A stretch of 64,000 nucleotides of DNA from Leptolyngbya sp. FACHB-8 (GCF_014695575.1 NZ_JACJOO010000040.1:1-64000), one strand, 5' to 3'; shown: positions 17,639 to 26,345, counted from the stretch's first letter. Numbers and translations are program-made. The notes: a model not told the origin generated them from the sequence alone.

Positions 17639-18160
17639 ATGCCGCGATCGCAACGCAACGACAACTTCATCGATAAATCCTTTACGGTCATGGCCGACAT
17701 CATCCTCAAGGCCATGCCGACGAAAAGAACTGCTAAGCAAGCCTTTGCTTACTATCGAGATGGCATGTCTGCTCAGGCTGAGGGTGAATACGCCGAAGCC
17801 ATGGCCAACTACGAAGAAGCTCTGACCCTGGAAGAAGACGAGTACGATCGCAGCTTCATCATCTATAACATGGGCCTCATCCACGCCAGCAATGGCGAAC
17901 ACGACAAAGCCCTTGAGCGCTATCACGAAGCGTTGGAACTCAATCCTCGCATGCCCCAAGCCCTTAATAATGTCGCGGTCATCTATCACTACCTTGGCGA
18001 ACAAGCTCAGGAAGCTGGAAACAACGACGATGCTGATGCCTACTTCGACAGAGCGGCGGAGTACTGGCAACGCGCTATTCGCCTCGCTCCCAACAACTAC
18101 ATCGAAGCTCAGAACTGGCTGAAGACAACTGGGCGGTCTAAGGCAGATATTTTCTTTTAA
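17639..18160 (+). CDS. ycf3: Photosystem I assembly protein Ycf3
   Basis: The protein is 173 aa, the normal length, and opens [20 protein letters not shown], the typical Ycf3 start. Three tetratricopeptide repeats follow (about residues 35-68, 72-105 and 120-153, with [27 protein letters not shown] and [13 protein letters not shown]). Ycf3 is a thylakoid-associated chaperone that brings PsaA/PsaB and peripheral subunits together during photosystem I assembly. Its plastid homologue is ycf3. The gene is followed by gatC about 145 bp downstream. Confidence 0.95.
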   Translation: MPRSQRNDNFIDKSFTVMADIILKAMPTKRTAKQAFAYYRDGMSAQAEGEYAEAMANYEEALTLEEDEYDRSFIIYNMGLIHASNGEHDKALERYHEALELNPRMPQALNNVAVIYHYLGEQAQEAGNNDDADAYFDRAAEYWQRAIRLAPNNYIEAQNWLKTTGRSKADIFF

Positions 18161-18276
18161 AGGCAATGACAGGAGTAAGGCGGAGGACAGAAGGAGCGAA
18201 CACCCGAGCCTTCTCATTGCTTGAGCCGTTCATCTCGCTCTGTTTGCCCTCTGCCTTGTCCTTCCGGTCTTATCCC

Positions 18277-18304
18277 CATTACCTGTTACCTATTACTCAT
18301 TACG
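18277..18304 (+). repeat. Four tandem heptamers directly in front of gatC
   Basis: Four consecutive heptads (CATTACC, TGTTACC, TATTACT, CATTACG) end one base before the gatC ATG. They fill the place where a Shine-Dalgarno sequence would be. The pattern matches the short tandemly repeated heptamers known in filamentous cyanobacteria. Confidence 0.8.
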
Positions 18305-18305
18305 T

Positions 18306-18599
18306 ATGTCCCTCGATCGCGAACAAGTCCACAAAGTTGCTAACCTTGCCCGACTGGCTTTGACTCCTGAGGAGGAAGCTCAGTTTAGTACTCAGCTCAG
18401 TAGCATTCTGGAATATTTTGAGCAGTTGAGTGAGTTAGATACGAGTCAGGTGGAGCCAACGACTCGGGCGATCGATGTGGCTAATGTTGTTCGTCAAGAT
18501 CAGCTCAAGCCCTATAGCGATCGCGAAACTATCCTTGATAGTGCGCCAGAGCGGGATGGCGAGTACTTCCGCGTGCCCCAGATCATGAACGACCAGTAG
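18306..18599 (+). CDS. gatC: Aspartyl/glutamyl-tRNA amidotransferase subunit C
   Basis: This is the 97-residue GatC subunit of the GatCAB complex, which amidates Glu-tRNA(Gln) to Gln-tRNA(Gln), needed where no glutaminyl-tRNA synthetase exists. Family features are the N-terminal VHKVANLARLALTPEE, the LDTSQVEPTT segment and the C-terminal FRVPQIM. GatA and GatB are not in this window. There is no recognisable Shine-Dalgarno sequence. The leader is four heptamer repeats. A hairpin terminator follows. Confidence 0.93.
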   Translation: MSLDREQVHKVANLARLALTPEEEAQFSTQLSSILEYFEQLSELDTSQVEPTTRAIDVANVVRQDQLKPYSDRETILDSAPERDGEYFRVPQIMNDQ

Positions 18600-18650
18600 C
18601 AGTGGGATGGGCTTTGCACCTGGCGCTTCTTTGATCAGGCGATTTTGAAG

Positions 18651-18679
18651 AGGGGAGCTTCTCTAAGAAGCTTCCCTTT
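18651..18679 (+). terminator. Hairpin terminator after gatC
   Basis: AGGGGAGCTTCT pairs with AGAAGCTTCCCT (one wobble) and ends in TTT, about 50 bp past the gatC stop. Confidence 0.65.
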
Positions 18680-18783
18680 CTGTTGATCCAGGGAAATGGC
18701 GAAAATTAGCTGCTTGATAGCAAGGGCGATCGCCGCTGGGGTAATATTTCCTGGCACCTACGTCGTAAAAATTGAGTTGGGAA

Positions 18784-19704
18784 ATGAAAAAAATTCTGCT
18801 ATCCGCTGCATTAGCGCTACTACTGCCCATTGCCGCTTGTGCACCTACCCAGGATGCTGGTCAGAATACCGGTTCCCAAACTGAAGCAAGCCAACCTCTG
18901 GAAGTGGGGGCCATTCCTGACCAGGATCCCGAAAAACTACAGCGGTTGTATGGTGAGTTGGCGAAGTACCTGGAGTCTGAATTAGGGGTGCCTGTTGAGT
19001 ACAAGCCTGTTACCGACTACGCGGCGGCTGTCACGGCTTTTAAGGTGGAAGATTTGGATCTGGTTTGGTTTGGTGGGCTGACAGGGGTGCAGGCCCGACT
19101 GCAAGTGCCTGGAGCCGAGGCGATCGCCCAGCGGGACATTGATGCCGATTTCCACAGTGTTTTCATTGCAAATAAAAACAGTGGCATTGCTCCCATCAAC
19201 GATGTCAATGGGCTGCAATCCCTGAAAGGGCGCAGTTTTACCTTTGGTAGCGAGTCTTCCACTTCGGGCCGCTTGATGCCGCAGTACTTCCTGGAGCAGG
19301 CCAACGTCAAACTGGAAGATTTCAAAGGTGCGGCCGGGTTCTCCCAATCCCACGATGCGACTCTGAAGCTGGTGGAAGCGGGTACCTACGATGCCGGTGT
19401 GATGAACGAGCAGGTTTGGAAGAGCCGACTTGCAGCCGGTGAGGTTGATGTGGACAAAGTACAGGTCATTTGGCGCACCCCTGCTTACTATGACTACCAT
19501 TGGGTTGTGAACCCCGAAGTTGAGAAGCGTTACGGTGATGATTTCATCGAGCGCTTACAAGCAGCCCTGCTGAAACTTGACCCCAACGTGCCTGAACAGA
19601 AAGAAATTTTGGAGCTGTTTGGGGCAGGTAAGTTCATCTCAACCCAGAACTCCAATTACAGCCAGATCGAGGAAATCGGGCGGCAGATTGGCAAGATTCA
19701 GTAA
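18784..19704 (+). CDS. PhnD-type substrate-binding lipoprotein of an ABC importer
   Basis: The protein is 306 aa from ATG 18784 (MKKILLSAALALLLPIAAC), giving a lipoprotein signal with the lipidated cysteine at residue 19. A TTG four codons earlier is less likely. The mature part is a two-lobed periplasmic binding protein with PhnD features (VGAIPDQDPEKL, DLVWFGGLTGVQA, FTFGSESSTSGRLMPQYF). It fits the subgroup labelled putative selenate-binding (TIGR04553, from memory). The wider family also binds phosphonate and phosphite. Ligand identity cannot be read here. It forms an operon with the ATPase (5 nt downstream) and the fused permease. Confidence 0.88.
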   Translation: MKKILLSAALALLLPIAACAPTQDAGQNTGSQTEASQPLEVGAIPDQDPEKLQRLYGELAKYLESELGVPVEYKPVTDYAAAVTAFKVEDLDLVWFGGLTGVQARLQVPGAEAIAQRDIDADFHSVFIANKNSGIAPINDVNGLQSLKGRSFTFGSESSTSGRLMPQYFLEQANVKLEDFKGAAGFSQSHDATLKLVEAGTYDAGVMNEQVWKSRLAAGEVDVDKVQVIWRTPAYYDYHWVVNPEVEKRYGDDFIERLQAALLKLDPNVPEQKEILELFGAGKFISTQNSNYSQIEEIGRQIGKIQ

Positions 19705-19709
19705 CCCCA

Positions 19710-20459
19710 ATGTCTTTTGTCCAACCCCTGTTCGAACTTCGGCAGGTGAGCCAGCGTTTCGATCGCTTCTCGGCCCTGCATGACGTCACCCTGCAAATTT
19801 ATGAAGGGGAGCGTGTTGCCCTCGTCGGCTCCAGTGGGGCCGGGAAGAGTACACTGATTCGCCTGCTGAATGGCACCCTTCGGCCAACGGAGGGAGAGGT
19901 TTGGGCGCTGGGGCGGAACTTGAGTGGCTTGTCTGCTCGACAACTGCGTCAAGTACAACGGCAAATTGGAACGGTTTATCAACAGTTTCACCTGGTGGAT
20001 AATTTGGCGGTGATCCACAATGTCAACGCAGGCCACTTGGGACGTTGGCCCCTGTTCAAGGCTCTGGTGTCATTGGTGTATCCCTTGGAGGTAAAGACCG
20101 CAGCGGATGCCCTGGAACGAGTGGGTATTCCTGAGAAACTCTATGCTCGCACCGATCGCCTCTCTGGGGGGCAACAGCAGCGGGTTGCCCTGGCACGAGT
20201 ATTGGTACAAAATCCACAGGCGATTTTGGCGGATGAGCCTGTTGCAAGCCTTGACCGTGAGTTGAGCCGTGAGGTGATGGATCTGCTCTGCAAACTGGTG
20301 GAGGCGAACAAGACCCTGGTGGTGAGCCTGCACTCGGTGGAGTTGGCGCAGCGGTATTGCGATCGCATTATTGGTCTTCGTCATGGCACTGTGCAATTTG
20401 ACGTGCCTTCGAGCAACGTCTCCTCTGCCTTGCTCGAAGACCTGTATCGTTTGAGGTAG
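19710..20459 (+). CDS. PhnC-type ABC transporter ATPase
   Basis: The 249-residue ATPase energises the importer. Walker A is GSSGAGKST (40-48), the Q-loop lies in YQQFHLV, the signature is LSGGQQQRV, Walker B is ILADEP, and the H-loop histidine is in SLHSVELA. Sequence and size match phosphonate-type (PhnC) ATPases. It lies 5 nt after the binding-protein gene and 1 nt before the permease gene, so the three are surely cotranscribed and probably translationally coupled. Confidence 0.9.
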   Translation: MSFVQPLFELRQVSQRFDRFSALHDVTLQIYEGERVALVGSSGAGKSTLIRLLNGTLRPTEGEVWALGRNLSGLSARQLRQVQRQIGTVYQQFHLVDNLAVIHNVNAGHLGRWPLFKALVSLVYPLEVKTAADALERVGIPEKLYARTDRLSGGQQQRVALARVLVQNPQAILADEPVASLDRELSREVMDLLCKLVEANKTLVVSLHSVELAQRYCDRIIGLRHGTVQFDVPSSNVSSALLEDLYRLR

Positions 20460-20460
20460 T

Positions 20461-22215
20461 ATGGCCCACCCTTCTGCTGTCAGGTCATGGTGGCCTGCAT
20501 TGGCGAACCCTCGTATTGCCTGGGGGTTGGTAGCATTGGGGGCGATCGCCTTCTCCCTTTACCCCACTGGCCTGTTTCGTCAAGACATCCTCAATCCCGG
20601 TGGGCTGCCGCAACTGGGGCAGTTTTTGGCAGCCAGTCTGCAACCTGACTTCAGCCCAGAATTCCTGGCATTAGCCTTGAATGCGGCGATCATCACACTG
20701 GCCTATGCAGTCTGCGGTACTGTTTTCAGCATCGCTCTGGGGTTGATAGGTGGTGTATGGGTCTCGGAAGTCTGGTGGAAAACGGTGTTTCCTCAACGTG
20801 GGGGGCGTGTCCGGGCCGGTATCCGCTTTCTACTCGCCATTCCCCGCGCTATTCATGAGCTGATTTGGGGATTGTTCTTCATCAATATTTTTGGGCTCGA
20901 CCCGCTGGTGGCGATCTTGGCGATCGCAATTCCCTACGGAGCGATCGTCGCCAAAGTATTCTCCGAAATTCTTGACGAAACACCGCGCCAACCCTTGCTG
21001 GCTTTGCTCAGTAGCGGTGTTGCCCCACTGACCGCTTTTACCTACAGCCTGATTCCACAAGCGGGGCTGAATCTCCTTTCCTATACCTTCTACCGCTTTG
21101 AGTGTTCTATTCGTTCGGCGGCAGTGCTTGGGATTATTGGGGCTGGGGGCCTGGGATATGAAATCCTGCTCAGCCTGCAATCACTTCGGTACAACCAATT
21201 GTGGACGCTGTTTTATGCCCTCTTCCTGCTGAACGGATTGGTAGATTTGAGCAGCGCCTGGGTACGTCGCCGCCTGGGGTCGCCCAGTCGCCTCGATTTG
21301 AATTTTCGCAAGTTATCCCATCGTGCTGAATCCCAAGCTGCGGCTCAAATTACGCCCGCAGCTTTTTCGCTGCATTCAGAGTCCGATCAACGCGTGAAAC
21401 TTGATCCGATTTTGCTATTGGCGGGTGTCGCCATTGTGCTGCTGATTCCGTTTTGCTTCAACTTCGTCCAGGCAGACTTTAGCAAGCTCTGGTCTGCTCG
21501 TACTTTTGAGCTGTTAGTGGACATTGGGCAATCAGCCCTGCCTCCACGGTTTGAGGTGGAGCAGTGGCAGCAACTGCTTGGCCTATCATTGCAGACCCTG
21601 GCCATGTCGATTTTGGCGATCGCCCTGGCAGGTTTTGGTGGCATTCTCCTCTCATTTCCTGCGGCCTATAACTTCTTTCTGCCCGGAGGCTTGCTGGCGA
21701 CAGTCGGGCAAAGTCGGGGTGGCCGCATTCTCGCCTGGGTATCGCTCTTGCTGACCCGTTCCCTTCTGCTGATTGCTCGGGCCATCCCTGCACCGATTTG
21801 GGCACTGGTCGCGCTTTTTGTCTTGTTTCCGGGCATGTTGCCAGGGGCGATCGCCCTCAGCATCCACAATCTTGGAATTTTGGGTCGCTTGATGGCGGAG
21901 GTCAATGAAAACCTGGACCAGCGACCTCTGATAGCACTAAAGTCGTTAGGTGCTCCGGGGCCACTGGTGTTTCTCTATGGCGTATTGCCACTGACGTTTA
22001 CCCGGTTTTTAGCCTACACCCTCTACCGCTGGGAAGTGTGTATGCGAGAAACTGTGATTGTCGGGCTCGTAGGAGCGGGTGGTCTGGGTCGCCTATTGAC
22101 AGAACAGCTCACCAGTTTTGATTACCGTAGTGTGATAGTGACCCTGGGATGCTTTGTGGTGCTGACCTTTGTCGTGGATTGGGTCAGCGGCACGGCACGG
22201 CGATCGCTACGCTAA
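20461..22215 (+). CDS. Double-length PhnE-type ABC permease
   Basis: The 584-residue protein holds two complete PhnE-like permease domains in tandem (about 1-270 and 315-584), joined by a soluble linker. Each half has its own coupling-loop region. The paired motifs are IGAGGLGYEILLSLQSL in the first half and VGAGGLGRLLTEQLTSF in the second. Single-domain PhnE proteins work as homodimers, so this fusion supplies both halves of the channel in one chain. Fused permeases occur in other bacteria in this subgroup. The binding protein and ATPase are immediately upstream. A terminator hairpin shared with the convergent fra operon follows. Confidence 0.88.
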   Translation: MAHPSAVRSWWPALANPRIAWGLVALGAIAFSLYPTGLFRQDILNPGGLPQLGQFLAASLQPDFSPEFLALALNAAIITLAYAVCGTVFSIALGLIGGVWVSEVWWKTVFPQRGGRVRAGIRFLLAIPRAIHELIWGLFFINIFGLDPLVAILAIAIPYGAIVAKVFSEILDETPRQPLLALLSSGVAPLTAFTYSLIPQAGLNLLSYTFYRFECSIRSAAVLGIIGAGGLGYEILLSLQSLRYNQLWTLFYALFLLNGLVDLSSAWVRRRLGSPSRLDLNFRKLSHRAESQAAAQITPAAFSLHSESDQRVKLDPILLLAGVAIVLLIPFCFNFVQADFSKLWSARTFELLVDIGQSALPPRFEVEQWQQLLGLSLQTLAMSILAIALAGFGGILLSFPAAYNFFLPGGLLATVGQSRGGRILAWVSLLLTRSLLLIARAIPAPIWALVALFVLFPGMLPGAIALSIHNLGILGRLMAEVNENLDQRPLIALKSLGAPGPLVFLYGVLPLTFTRFLAYTLYRWEVCMRETVIVGLVGAGGLGRLLTEQLTSFDYRSVIVTLGCFVVLTFVVDWVSGTARRSLR

Positions 22216-22220
22216 TGGGT

Positions 22221-22270
22221 GTAAAAAAGTGACGAGAGAGTAGGCGTTTCATCCCCACTCTCTCGTCACT
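22221..22270 (-). terminator. Terminator of the fraCDE operon (convergent gap)
   Basis: AGTGACGAGAGAGT (22228-22241) pairs exactly with ACTCTCTCGTCACT (22257-22270). Read on the minus strand, the hairpin is followed by TTTTTTAC, a classical intrinsic terminator for fraE. On the plus strand it may also help end the permease transcript. Confidence 0.75.
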
Positions 22271-22291
22271 CCAATGGTTGTAGCGATCAAT

Positions 22292-23071
22292 TTAGAATTG
22301 GCGACGCGAGAAGATCAAAGTGGCGATCGTTAATACCAACCCAATGTAAACCACGGCATAAAATGCACTGCTCAGCAGTTGCAGGGGTTCGGGTATTAAC
22401 TCTAAACCATATACAGCCTGATTTTTTAGATTGAGACGGGCCAGGTCAGGTAGGAGCAAATAAAAAATTTCGGTCGTGCGCTGAAAGCCAGGGTTTTCGC
22501 TAAGAGCACCCAGCTTCAGCAAATCACGGCTGGACTGGCCCATGAGATACACCCCGAAGGTCAGGAGCGTCGCCAGTAGAGGACTGGTAAAAACCCCAAA
22601 TAGAATAGCGACTGCTGTAATCAGCGACAGTTCCAAAAACTGGAAAACGGCTGTAACTAGAATGCTGCTCAAGGGAAAGGGTGTTTGGTAAACCGTGAGT
22701 ACCAGCAGGTAAATTGCAGTCATTGCTGCCACCAGAACGGCCAGTACTGCCGATAACCCAATATGCTTACCAACGATAAATTCCAGTCGGCTGACGGGCT
22801 TGGCAATCAACACATAAACAGTGCGCTTGTCGATCTCCTTGTTCACCAAACCTGTGCCAATAAAGGTGGCAATGATCAGCCCCAGCAGGCTGATAGCTCC
22901 CAGGCCTACATCCAACAAAATCTTACTTTCAGCGCTGGCTGCCACATCTGGCAGTAGGCGACCAATGGCGAAAAGGGCGATCGCATACACCCCAATCAGA
23001 TACAGAATGCGATCGCGAATCACTTCCCGGAACACATTGGTAGCAATGACCAATACACGACCCAAACTCAC
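22292..23071 (-). CDS. fraE: FraE-like ABC-2 type permease
   Basis: I start the protein at GTG 23071 (259 aa). AGGAGG stands 7 nt upstream, and the GTGA overlaps the fraD stop by four bases. A longer frame to 23110 has no such support. Six hydrophobic segments of an ABC-2 exporter permease are visible. The gene order matches the fraC-fraD-fraE operon of Anabaena, in which FraE is a permease needed for filament integrity. No ATPase lies in the operon. A separate ABC ATPase at 31461-32441 is a possible partner, which is inference only. Confidence 0.85.
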   Translation of the reverse strand: MSLGRVLVIATNVFREVIRDRILYLIGVYAIALFAIGRLLPDVAASAESKILLDVGLGAISLLGLIIATFIGTGLVNKEIDKRTVYVLIAKPVSRLEFIVGKHIGLSAVLAVLVAAMTAIYLLVLTVYQTPFPLSSILVTAVFQFLELSLITAVAILFGVFTSPLLATLLTFGVYLMGQSSRDLLKLGALSENPGFQRTTEIFYLLLPDLARLNLKNQAVYGLELIPEPLQLLSSAFYAVVYIGLVLTIATLIFSRRQF

Positions 23072-24069
23072 CCCAAACCTCCTGTTGCTGTCGTTTCGGG
23101 CACTAACCACTTCTTCTCACTGACTCCAGGCGCACACTGTACTTCCGTCACAGGTTCGGAGCCACTCCCTCCTGGTTGAAGCAGGACAGGATTGTTGACT
23201 TGCCGTACCCAACAAGTCTTTTCAAGGTAATATCCCCCCAATCGGGAACTTGGGCCTAACCACCGTGCTCGCAGTAATAAGGTGTACTCATCGGGCCGGG
23301 TTTGCGGAGGCACCAGAGCCTGAAAGTTCCAGAATTGACCTTCGCCTGCGGCTTGTAGTCTGTTAAGCGCCTGTTGTTGCAAGTCAACAATACGTTGATC
23401 TCGCTCAAACAGCCAGCGCTCGGCATCGCGCCAGGGGCGGCCATCCAGTTGTTGCTCCACGGAAGTGGCAACGGTTCCCAGAAGAAGGGTACCCTGTTCG
23501 TCCTCCGCTGGTAACTCATCGGATATGGATACGACAAATCCACTATTGCTGAAGTCATCCGCTAGCAGGCTGGGGTAGGCCGTCAGCCAATCTTGCACCA
23601 GGAAGTGAAAACGAAACCAGCAGCTCATAACCAGACTCACCAGCAGCAGCACCAACATATCCTGCCGGGTAATTGGGTCAGGCAGCGTGAAGGTGAGCCG
23701 GGGGAAAAATCGGGGGACGATGGCGATCGCCGCTGACACGACAGGCCAGAGCGTTACAGCCAGGGGAAACGGGTCTGCGCCCTCCCGCCAAAATAGTAGG
23801 GTACAGGCCAATGCCCCCGTAAACCAGGGGCCAGGCCGAAACATCCAACCAAAAAAGTTCAGTTTGATTCCCCAGGAGGCCCACCCTACTCCAATGGTGA
23901 GGAACAACCAGCCCAACCATGACAGAATTTCCTCGACGACTTCGGTCACGGTGAGGATAGACAACAGCCAGGCAAATACGCTCAGCCAGATGAGCGTTTG
24001 CCAGGAGTAGGCCTGGGGTGGTTTGAGCTGTTTCCAAAGGGCTTCAAAGGCTGCGCGAAGTTCTTTCAC
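23068..24069 (-). CDS. fraD: FraD, septal filament-integrity protein (DUF5357)
   Basis: The protein has five membrane segments in the N-terminal half. A large extramembrane part follows, with a predicted coiled coil around ERDQRIVDLQQQALNRLQ, then a globular C-terminus. This is the layout of Anabaena FraD, a septal-junction component about 340 aa long that joins neighbouring cells. I prefer GTG 24069 (333 aa), since GGTGA lies about 7 nt upstream. A TTG at 24093 would give 341 aa but has no ribosome-binding site. It lies just after fraC and overlaps fraE by four bases, forming a tight operon. Confidence 0.85.
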   Translation of the reverse strand: MKELRAAFEALWKQLKPPQAYSWQTLIWLSVFAWLLSILTVTEVVEEILSWLGWLFLTIGVGWASWGIKLNFFGWMFRPGPWFTGALACTLLFWREGADPFPLAVTLWPVVSAAIAIVPRFFPRLTFTLPDPITRQDMLVLLLVSLVMSCWFRFHFLVQDWLTAYPSLLADDFSNSGFVVSISDELPAEDEQGTLLLGTVATSVEQQLDGRPWRDAERWLFERDQRIVDLQQQALNRLQAAGEGQFWNFQALVPPQTRPDEYTLLLRARWLGPSSRLGGYYLEKTCWVRQVNNPVLLQPGGSGSEPVTEVQCAPGVSEKKWLVPETTATGGLG

Positions 24070-24076
24070 AGGTGGT

Positions 24077-24649
24077 TCACCGGAAATAACCAAAACCGGA
24101 GAATTGAGGATTCAACAGGAGATACCGGGTAAACAAAATAACGGTTATAGCGGAGTAGCTACAGGCATTAGCGGTGAGCATTGCCCGAGCCTGGTTGTTG
24201 CTGTCGACCCAGCCCCCGCTTCCACGTCGAAACCGTCTTCCCAAGCGGCGTTCACTCATTCGTTTTTGCAGTTGCGCTTCCCACTCCTGCTGGGTGAGTA
24301 ACAACTGCTCCAATTGCGTAAAGCCAAAGGTTTTCATGACAAAACTGGCAAAAAAGGTCAAAAATCCTACCAGAATGCCCCAGAAAGCAGTTTCCCGCGT
24401 CCATCGATTAAACAAAATAAACTCGATTAGCTCGTTCCGCAAAAATTGGGGTAGCACCGCCTCCACGGCAAAAAAGATAAACCAACCGACCACCGTCGTG
24501 GTCAAATTTAGAATGGTGGCATACAACATGGCCTTACGGGGAATCATCGCCAACTCCCGCTTCAGTACAACCCCTTCGATGGCGATCGCCAGCAGCAAGA
24601 ACATGAACTGAAAGGCGATCATCCGCAGGGCCAAAACCGGAAAAACCAT
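24077..24649 (-). CDS. fraC: FraC, filament-integrity membrane protein
   Basis: The 190-residue protein has four hydrophobic segments (about 5-28, 42-66, 86-108 and 160-182) with a charged loop between the third and fourth. Length, topology and position directly upstream of fraD match FraC of filamentous cyanobacteria, which is needed for FraD localisation at the septum and for long filaments. GGGGAG lies about 4 nt before the ATG. It is the first gene of the operon. The 450-bp gap upstream should hold its promoter. Confidence 0.85.
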   Translation of the reverse strand: MVFPVLALRMIAFQFMFLLLAIAIEGVVLKRELAMIPRKAMLYATILNLTTTVVGWFIFFAVEAVLPQFLRNELIEFILFNRWTRETAFWGILVGFLTFFASFVMKTFGFTQLEQLLLTQQEWEAQLQKRMSERRLGRRFRRGSGGWVDSNNQARAMLTANACSYSAITVILFTRYLLLNPQFSGFGYFR

Positions 24650-25107
24650 AGCTCCCCAAATTCCGTTCTGACTTCCAACTTATCTCAAATCCAGTGAAAG
24701 AATTTGCAGGCTAGTATTCAGGGGCTTAAGTTTGCCTATATTTGGGTGGTGTAGGATACGAAGCACTTCAACATCACCAGATATAAGTTGGATGTTCATG
24801 GTGCAGTACTAGAGCCACTTGGGTAGGGGCATTCTATGGAAAAGCGCTACCGTAAGGGCTCTAGCCAACCAGGGATTGTTTCTTAGCCTCCAGCTCAAGA
24901 AGTGAGCCTAGCTACTATTTGTGGTGCATTTATAGAGTGAATCTCCACAGATAACCCCACTAATGGTGTTGACCCCTTATCCTCTTGGCGGCATAATGAG
25001 CGGGCAGGCGTTACTTGCTCATGCATCAGGGTCATTGAATTGGGCCTCCCCAGGACCTTTCAAAAATACTCTCAACCCACCGTCGCCTTTGATAGGATCA
25101 ATGCCTC
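24650..25107. other. Divergent promoter gap between fraC and the adenosyltransferase-like gene
   Basis: No gene, tRNA or clear hairpin element was found. Some stem-forming sequence lies around 24810-24865 (AGAGCC...GGCTCT). A cobalamin riboswitch was looked for ahead of the cobalamin-related gene, but its conserved boxes are not present. Confidence 0.5.
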
Positions 25108-26259
25108 ATGAATCATCTTAGAACCATGACCAGAAACGGCATCGGCATTCGCACCGCACAGAATATGTCGGAGCGTTTAGAAGGGCAGATCCATGTTTAT
25201 GATGGGGCCGGGAAGGGGAAGTCTCAGGCGGCTCTGGGTGTCGTTTTGCGTTCCATTGGTCTTGGGATTAAGAGCTCCAGTCAGACACGGGTTCTCCTGT
25301 TGAGGTTTCTCAAAGGACCTGGCCGTACTTATGACGAAGATGCCGCCATTGAAGCGCTTCAGCAGGGGTTTCCCCACCTCATCGATCAGGTACGCACCGG
25401 GCGCGGCGAGTTTTTTGGCCCCGATGATATTACTCGATTCGATCGCCTGGAGGCCCAGCGAGGTTGGGATGTAGCGAAAGGGGCGATCGCCTCTGACCTT
25501 TACTCCGTTGTAGTGCTCGATGAAATTAACCCCGTCCTCGATCTGGGGTTGCTGCCGGTTGATGAAGTCGTTAAGACCCTCAAGAATAAGTCGCCAGAAC
25601 TGGAAGTGATTGCAACCGGTCGGGGTGCCCCAGCCGCTTTACTGGAAATCGCGGATCTGCACTCTGAGATGAAACCTCACTTCCATCCGACCGCTGCCAA
25701 AAACGGTATTGAGGGAATTGAAATTTACACAGGGGCCGGCAAGGGTAAGTCTACCAGTGCCTTGGGGAAAGCACTCCAGGCTATTGGTAAGGGGATTAGC
25801 CAGGACAAGTCGCACCGGGTGCTGATTATGCAATGGCTGAAGGGAGGAAGCGGGTACACCGAGGACGCTGCAATCTCCGCTCTGCAACAAAGCTATCCCA
25901 ATCTGGTCGATCATTTGCGCTGTGGTCGAGATGCTATTGTCTGGCGCGGCCAGCAGCAAGAGCTGGATTACGTAGAAGCCGAGCGGGGCTGGGAAATTGC
26001 GCGAGCTGCGATCGCCTCTGGCCTCTACAAAACCATTATGCTGGACGAGCTCAACCCGACGGTTGATCTAGAACTGCTACCCCAGGAGCCCATCGTACAG
26101 GCGCTCCTACGCAAACCCCGTGACACCGAAATTATTATCACAGGCCGCTGCAAAAACACCCCAGCCTACTTTGACCTAGCCAGTATTCACTCTGAGGTCT
26201 TCTGCCACAAACACTATGCAGAGAAAGGTGTTGATCTAAAGCGTGGTGTCGATTTCTAA
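25108..26259 (+). CDS. Fused tandem CobO/BtuR-like P-loop protein
   Basis: Two copies of a corrinoid adenosyltransferase-like (CobO/BtuR) domain lie head to tail in 383 residues. The first spans about 22-190, with P-loop GAGKGKS at 33-39. The second spans about 201-375, with P-loop GAGKGKS at 209-215. Paired blocks recur in both: EDAAIEALQQGFP with EDAAISALQQSYP, and LDEINPVLDLGLLP with LDELNPTVDLELLP. Single-domain relatives adenosylate cob(I)alamin as dimers. Here the duplicated chain probably supplies both subunits, although regulatory divergence of one half cannot be excluded. Start candidates are ATG 25108, 25126 and 25165. The family start is unclear. Confidence 0.82.
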   Translation: MNHLRTMTRNGIGIRTAQNMSERLEGQIHVYDGAGKGKSQAALGVVLRSIGLGIKSSSQTRVLLLRFLKGPGRTYDEDAAIEALQQGFPHLIDQVRTGRGEFFGPDDITRFDRLEAQRGWDVAKGAIASDLYSVVVLDEINPVLDLGLLPVDEVVKTLKNKSPELEVIATGRGAPAALLEIADLHSEMKPHFHPTAAKNGIEGIEIYTGAGKGKSTSALGKALQAIGKGISQDKSHRVLIMQWLKGGSGYTEDAAISALQQSYPNLVDHLRCGRDAIVWRGQQQELDYVEAERGWEIARAAIASGLYKTIMLDELNPTVDLELLPQEPIVQALLRKPRDTEIIITGRCKNTPAYFDLASIHSEVFCHKHYAEKGVDLKRGVDF

Positions 26260-26273
26260 CGCAGCTCCAATGC

Positions 26274-26340
26274 TCTAAAAGCCAAAACTCTTATTTTGTC
26301 GTTACCTGGTAACAACGGAATAGGAGTTTTGGTTTTTAGA
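26274..26340. repeat. Imperfect hairpin directly after the CobO-like gene
   Basis: CTAAAAGCCAAAACTC pairs with GAGTTTTGGTTTTTAG, and an inner GTTAC pairs with GTAAC. It begins about 15 bp after the stop at 26259 and may act as its terminator. Confidence 0.6.
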
Positions 26341-26345
26341 ATTAG

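Noticed and set aside
24810-25107. Possible cobalamin riboswitch ahead of the CobO-like gene
   Set aside because: GAGCCACTTGGG at about 24810 recalls one box, but the other conserved boxes and the expected folding are missing.
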